DNA from: SXRF01 sp039808985
GTDB taxonomy: Bacteria; Pseudomonadota; Alphaproteobacteria; Rickettsiales; SXRF01
Assembly (NCBI GenBank): GCA_039808985.1
Contig: JBDHUC010000001.1
Span: 96,757 to 160,756, forward strand
DNA: 64,000 nt
Reading direction: 5' to 3'
Shown here: one piece after another, positions 61,588-64,000 of the stretch
Layout: every line of letters starts with the position of its first letter
Numbering within the stretch: position 1 is the first letter of the stretch
Translations under genes and position numbers: made by a program
Notes under the pieces: model-generated
What the model saw: only the letters and a program-made list of their open reading frames with translations
What the model was told of the DNA's origin: nothing
Database searches by the model: none

Positions 61588-62019
61588 TTATAAATTATAA
61601 TAACTATGCAAAAAATTATTGAGTGACTTTTCCAGCCTGCGTTGCGCTGCAATTAAATCATCGTCATGAACGCCGGTAAGTTTCCGACCTGATTCCTTAA
61701 GTGCAGTTTCACAGGTATGGGCGAGCATTTCATAAGGGTCCTCAAGAACCGGGCGCATAATACTACTATCATTTTCATCATGGCGGTAATGCTGGTGAAA
61801 AACCCGTGGCCCACGTAATTCCGCAAGAGCAAGGGAAACAGGGGTTACTATGTTTTTAAAGCGCTGCTGCCAATACATTCTTTCGGAATCATCACGGTCA
61901 GCGAATCTTGTGGCCAGAAGCCGAGCACAAACATCCTCAAGTGCCAGCAGTGAACTTTCAAGAAGGGCAGCATCACTATCCACTGGTTCCTGTTTTTTCC
62001 TGGTTTTTACACCATCCAT
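61588..62019 (-). CDS. unknown helical protein
   Basis: I do not recognise this 143-residue protein. It is mostly helical (LLESSLLALEDVCARLLATR near residues 19-38) with a basic, Glu-rich C-terminus, and has no signal peptide. GGAGG stands at proper distance before the ATG at 62019, so the gene is likely real. Its stop lies 2 bases from that of tadC on the other strand. Confidence 0.65.
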   Translation of the reverse strand: MDGVKTRKKQEPVDSDAALLESSLLALEDVCARLLATRFADRDDSERMYWQQRFKNIVTPVSLALAELRGPRVFHQHYRHDENDSSIMRPVLEDPYEMLAHTCETALKESGRKLTGVHDDDLIAAQRRLEKSLNNFLHSYYNL

Positions 62020-62185
62020 AAAAAACCTCCATCATTAAGGTATTTCAGCCAGTCAACCAGTATTATACTACAGTACCCGCCGCAATGCTAGAAATTATAA
62101 AACAAGACAAGATAAAATAAAATCTTGTGGAATATGGCGCAAAATATGCTATGCAGCATAAAAAAACCAATCAGGAGAAGAAACT

Positions 62186-63460
62186 GTGACTGCAATTACT
62201 TATATTCATGCCCGTGAAATCGTTGATAGCCGTGGGAATCCAACAGTTGAGGTTGATATAGAGCTGGAAGACGGCTCGTTTGGCCGTGCTGCTGTTCCAT
62301 CTGGCGCGTCTACAGGTTCGCTTGAAGCCCTGGAGCTTCGTGATAACGATAAAAAGCGTTACAAGGGCAAGGGAGTTAAAAAAGCGGTTGCCAATGTAAA
62401 TAACGACATAAATGATGCGCTGTTGGGCATGGATGCTACCAACCAGGTAAAGATCGACCAGATACTGCTTGATCTCGACGGGACTGAGAATAAATCGAAG
62501 CTCGGCGCTAATTCCATACTGGGTGTTTCGCTTGCAGTCGCCAAGGCTGCCGCAATATCCTCCAATCTGCCTCTATACCGTTATGTAGGCGGGGCAGGGG
62601 CGCATATACTTCCGGTGCCAATGATGAACATCATCAATGGCGGCCAGCATGCCAATAATAAGCTCGACATACAGGAATTCATGATAATGCCGGTCAAGGC
62701 GGCAAATATGGCGGATGCTATCCGAATAGGCGCTGAGATTTTTCATGAACTTAAACACCGTTTAAGCGAAGAAGGATTAAATACCTCAGTTGGTGACGAG
62801 GGTGGGTTCGCGCCTAATTTCGGTAAGGCCGATGAAGCGCTTTCATTTATCATGAAAGCTATCGAAGGTGCTGGTTATAAAGCCGGGAGCGATGTTGTGC
62901 TTGCGCTTGACGTTGCCGCATCGGAATTTTTCCATGACGGAAAATATGTGCTGGAAGGCGAGGGTAAAACCCTGGATTTTGGCAAGTTGCTTAAATATTA
63001 TGAAACGCTGGTAAATCGCTATCCTATCGTTTCCATCGAAGACCCGATGGCCGAGAACGATCATCTGGGCTGGAAGGAAATAACCAACCTGCTTGGCAAA
63101 AAAATCCAGCTTGTCGGCGATGACCTGTTCGTAACCAACCCCGCTATTTTGGCTCAGGGGGTGGAGCAGGGGCTGGCCAATGCCCTGCTGGTAAAGGTAA
63201 ACCAGATAGGCACCCTGACTGAAACATTACAGGCTGTACAGCTTGCCCAGCGTTCCGGCTACCGCGCAATACTTTCGCATCGTTCAGGTGAAACCGAGGA
63301 TACGACCATCGCACATCTGGCAGTTGCCACCAATTGCGGGCAGATCAAAACCGGCTCGCTTTCACGCTCCGACAGGCTTGCAAAATATAATGAGCTTATC
63401 CGCATTGAGGAACAGCTAGGCCACAGCGCCCATTACGCTGGAAGTGCTATTTTGATGTAA
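62186..63460 (+). CDS. eno: enolase
   Basis: Enolase converts 2-phosphoglycerate to phosphoenolpyruvate and is also part of RNA degradosomes. The start is GTG at 62186, with AGGAGA upstream. The 424-residue protein has AREIVDSRGNPTVEVD, GASTGSLEALELRD, SVGDEGGFAPN, IEDPMAEND and LSHRSGETEDTTIAHLAVA, all diagnostic. Length is normal. ftsB follows after 74 bases, as in most alphaproteobacteria. Confidence 0.98.
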   Translation: MTAITYIHAREIVDSRGNPTVEVDIELEDGSFGRAAVPSGASTGSLEALELRDNDKKRYKGKGVKKAVANVNNDINDALLGMDATNQVKIDQILLDLDGTENKSKLGANSILGVSLAVAKAAAISSNLPLYRYVGGAGAHILPVPMMNIINGGQHANNKLDIQEFMIMPVKAANMADAIRIGAEIFHELKHRLSEEGLNTSVGDEGGFAPNFGKADEALSFIMKAIEGAGYKAGSDVVLALDVAASEFFHDGKYVLEGEGKTLDFGKLLKYYETLVNRYPIVSIEDPMAENDHLGWKEITNLLGKKIQLVGDDLFVTNPAILAQGVEQGLANALLVKVNQIGTLTETLQAVQLAQRSGYRAILSHRSGETEDTTIAHLAVATNCGQIKTGSLSRSDRLAKYNELIRIEEQLGHSAHYAGSAILM

Positions 63461-63534
63461 GGCAAAAAATACGCTAAATATCTCATTATTCCTCTTTCCA
63501 AAATAGGAAAAAATCTTTATATTACCCGGCGTAT

Positions 63535-63879
63535 ATGAGCAGGTACGCAAGCAATTCAGATTTTCGCCAACCTATGCAGAGGCGCGCCATAGGTTCGCTT
63601 TTTTGCGTGCTTATATTATTTTATCTTGGATTCCACACAATCAGCGGTGAGCGTGGTATTTTTGCGTTGCTGCGTGAAAGCAGCAAGCTCGATGCCATAA
63701 ATGCTGAAATCGCGGAAATAAAGACCGAGCGCCAGTCAATAGAAAAAAAAGTGCAGAAACTTAGCAGCAGCAGCTTAGACCTTGATCTACTGGACGAGCA
63801 ATCCCGCAACATACTGGGCCGCACAGGCAGCGATGAGGTGGTTATATTCCTGGATAAGGATAAAAAATCTAAAAAATAG
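63535..63879 (+). CDS. ftsB: septum formation initiator FtsB/DivIC family
   Basis: The 114-residue protein has a basic N-terminus, one membrane helix (LFCVLILFYLGFHTISG) and a coiled coil (KLDAINAEIAEIKTERQSIE). DLLDEQSRNILGRTGSDEVV is the alphaproteobacterial FtsB/DivIC C-terminal block. It is a small divisome subunit. The stop codon TAG abuts the left end of an insertion sequence; the usual downstream pdhA is displaced or out of view. Confidence 0.9.
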   Translation: MSRYASNSDFRQPMQRRAIGSLFCVLILFYLGFHTISGERGIFALLRESSKLDAINAEIAEIKTERQSIEKKVQKLSSSSLDLDLLDEQSRNILGRTGSDEVVIFLDKDKKSKK

Positions 63880-64000
63880 GGGGCTGTCCCAGATAACTAG
63901 TTAATGTTATCTATGGATGGTATGAGAAAGAGCAGAATAAGTAAAGAGAAACAACAACGATTAATGGAGCATTTTGTAGCAGGAACAACTGCCAGATGTG
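63880..64000 (+). mobile_element. left end of an IS1595-like insertion sequence
   Basis: The sequence GGGGCTGTCCCAGATAACTA right after the ftsB stop resembles IS1595-family terminal repeats, and a transposase N-terminus follows. The right end and any target duplication lie outside the window. Confidence 0.65.
63904..64000 (+). CDS. IS1595 family transposase, N-terminal end (partial)
   Basis: The frame from an ATG at 63904 (or 63913 or 63922) reads MRKSRISKEKQQRLMEHF then VAGTTARC to the window edge. This is the usual start of ISXO2-like (IS1595) transposases, the zinc-ribbon/helix region that recognises the element ends. The DDE-type core lies outside the window. Confidence 0.75.
   Translation, partial: MLSMDGMRKSRISKEKQQRLMEHFVAGTTARC

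Overview
The window is a chromosomal segment of an alphaproteobacterium. The gene orders SPOR protein-nagZ-tatABC-serS-surE-pcm-nlpD, dapA-smpB, proA-nadD-rsfS-rlmH-gpmI-envC-ctpA-yibQ-rppH and eno-ftsB are typical of that class. DUF192, TIGR02186/TauE, CarD and Cpa/Tad genes fit the same placement. Base composition looks moderately AT-rich by eye. Intergenic regions are full of palindromic and word-like repeats of the sort seen in Rickettsiales-like or other host-associated alphaproteobacteria. I cannot assign a genus.

Layout. 1-6965: cell-wall recycling, an intramembrane protease, the complete Tat translocon, seryl-tRNA synthetase, SurE, Pcm and a degenerate LytM lipoprotein. 6966-7213: a patchwork of palindromic repeats. 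7214-13414 (minus strand): a small unknown gene, a DUF815 ATPase, a universal stress protein, a TIGR02186/TauE pair, a lipoprotein, a GtrB-like glycosyltransferase and two DUF192 proteins. 13523-18502: an unknown protein ending in Asp-x-Trp-Gly repeats, an SDR oxidoreductase, ccmC, a 7Fe ferredoxin, a CarD regulator with a histone-H1-like N-terminus, and aroC. 18483-22849 (minus): a low-complexity protein, hisI, xth, a lipoprotein, ptsN, hpf and an orphan cpaF paralogue. 22978-28861: unknown proteins and small envelope or stress proteins (YtxH-like, DUF883, DUF1328, glycine zipper), several with their own terminators, then a DODA-like dioxygenase and an FMN reductase.

28866-29526 is a repeat-rich stretch around tRNA-Pro(UGG), whose 5' part is copied twice in tandem upstream of the gene. 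29527-36035: dapA, smpB, a 514-residue unknown protein, infC, a lone prepilin-like gene and thrS. 36097-40459: an 822-residue secreted helical protein whose first nine codons duplicate the start of thrS, and a lone sdhA. 40572-53619: ssb, an unknown protein, then a long minus-strand block for RNA decapping, envelope processing, glycolysis, phosphate signalling, ribosome maturation, NAD and proline synthesis, and (p)ppGpp control. 53839-61585: a Tad (Flp) pilus assembly operon, cpaBCDEF-tadBC. 61588-64000: an unknown gene, eno, ftsB and the left end of an IS1595-like element abutting the ftsB stop codon.

The most unusual material is non-coding or of hybrid origin. There are long imperfect hairpins with arms made of degenerate 7-8 bp words (around 4495, 14998, 29391, 32517 and 38576). 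A second element has a conserved core inside locus-specific self-complementary arms (17322 and 28866). The tRNA-Pro fragments are tandemly repeated, and a 31-bp thrS start module has been copied in front of a secreted protein. No CRISPR array, phage or obvious defence system was seen.
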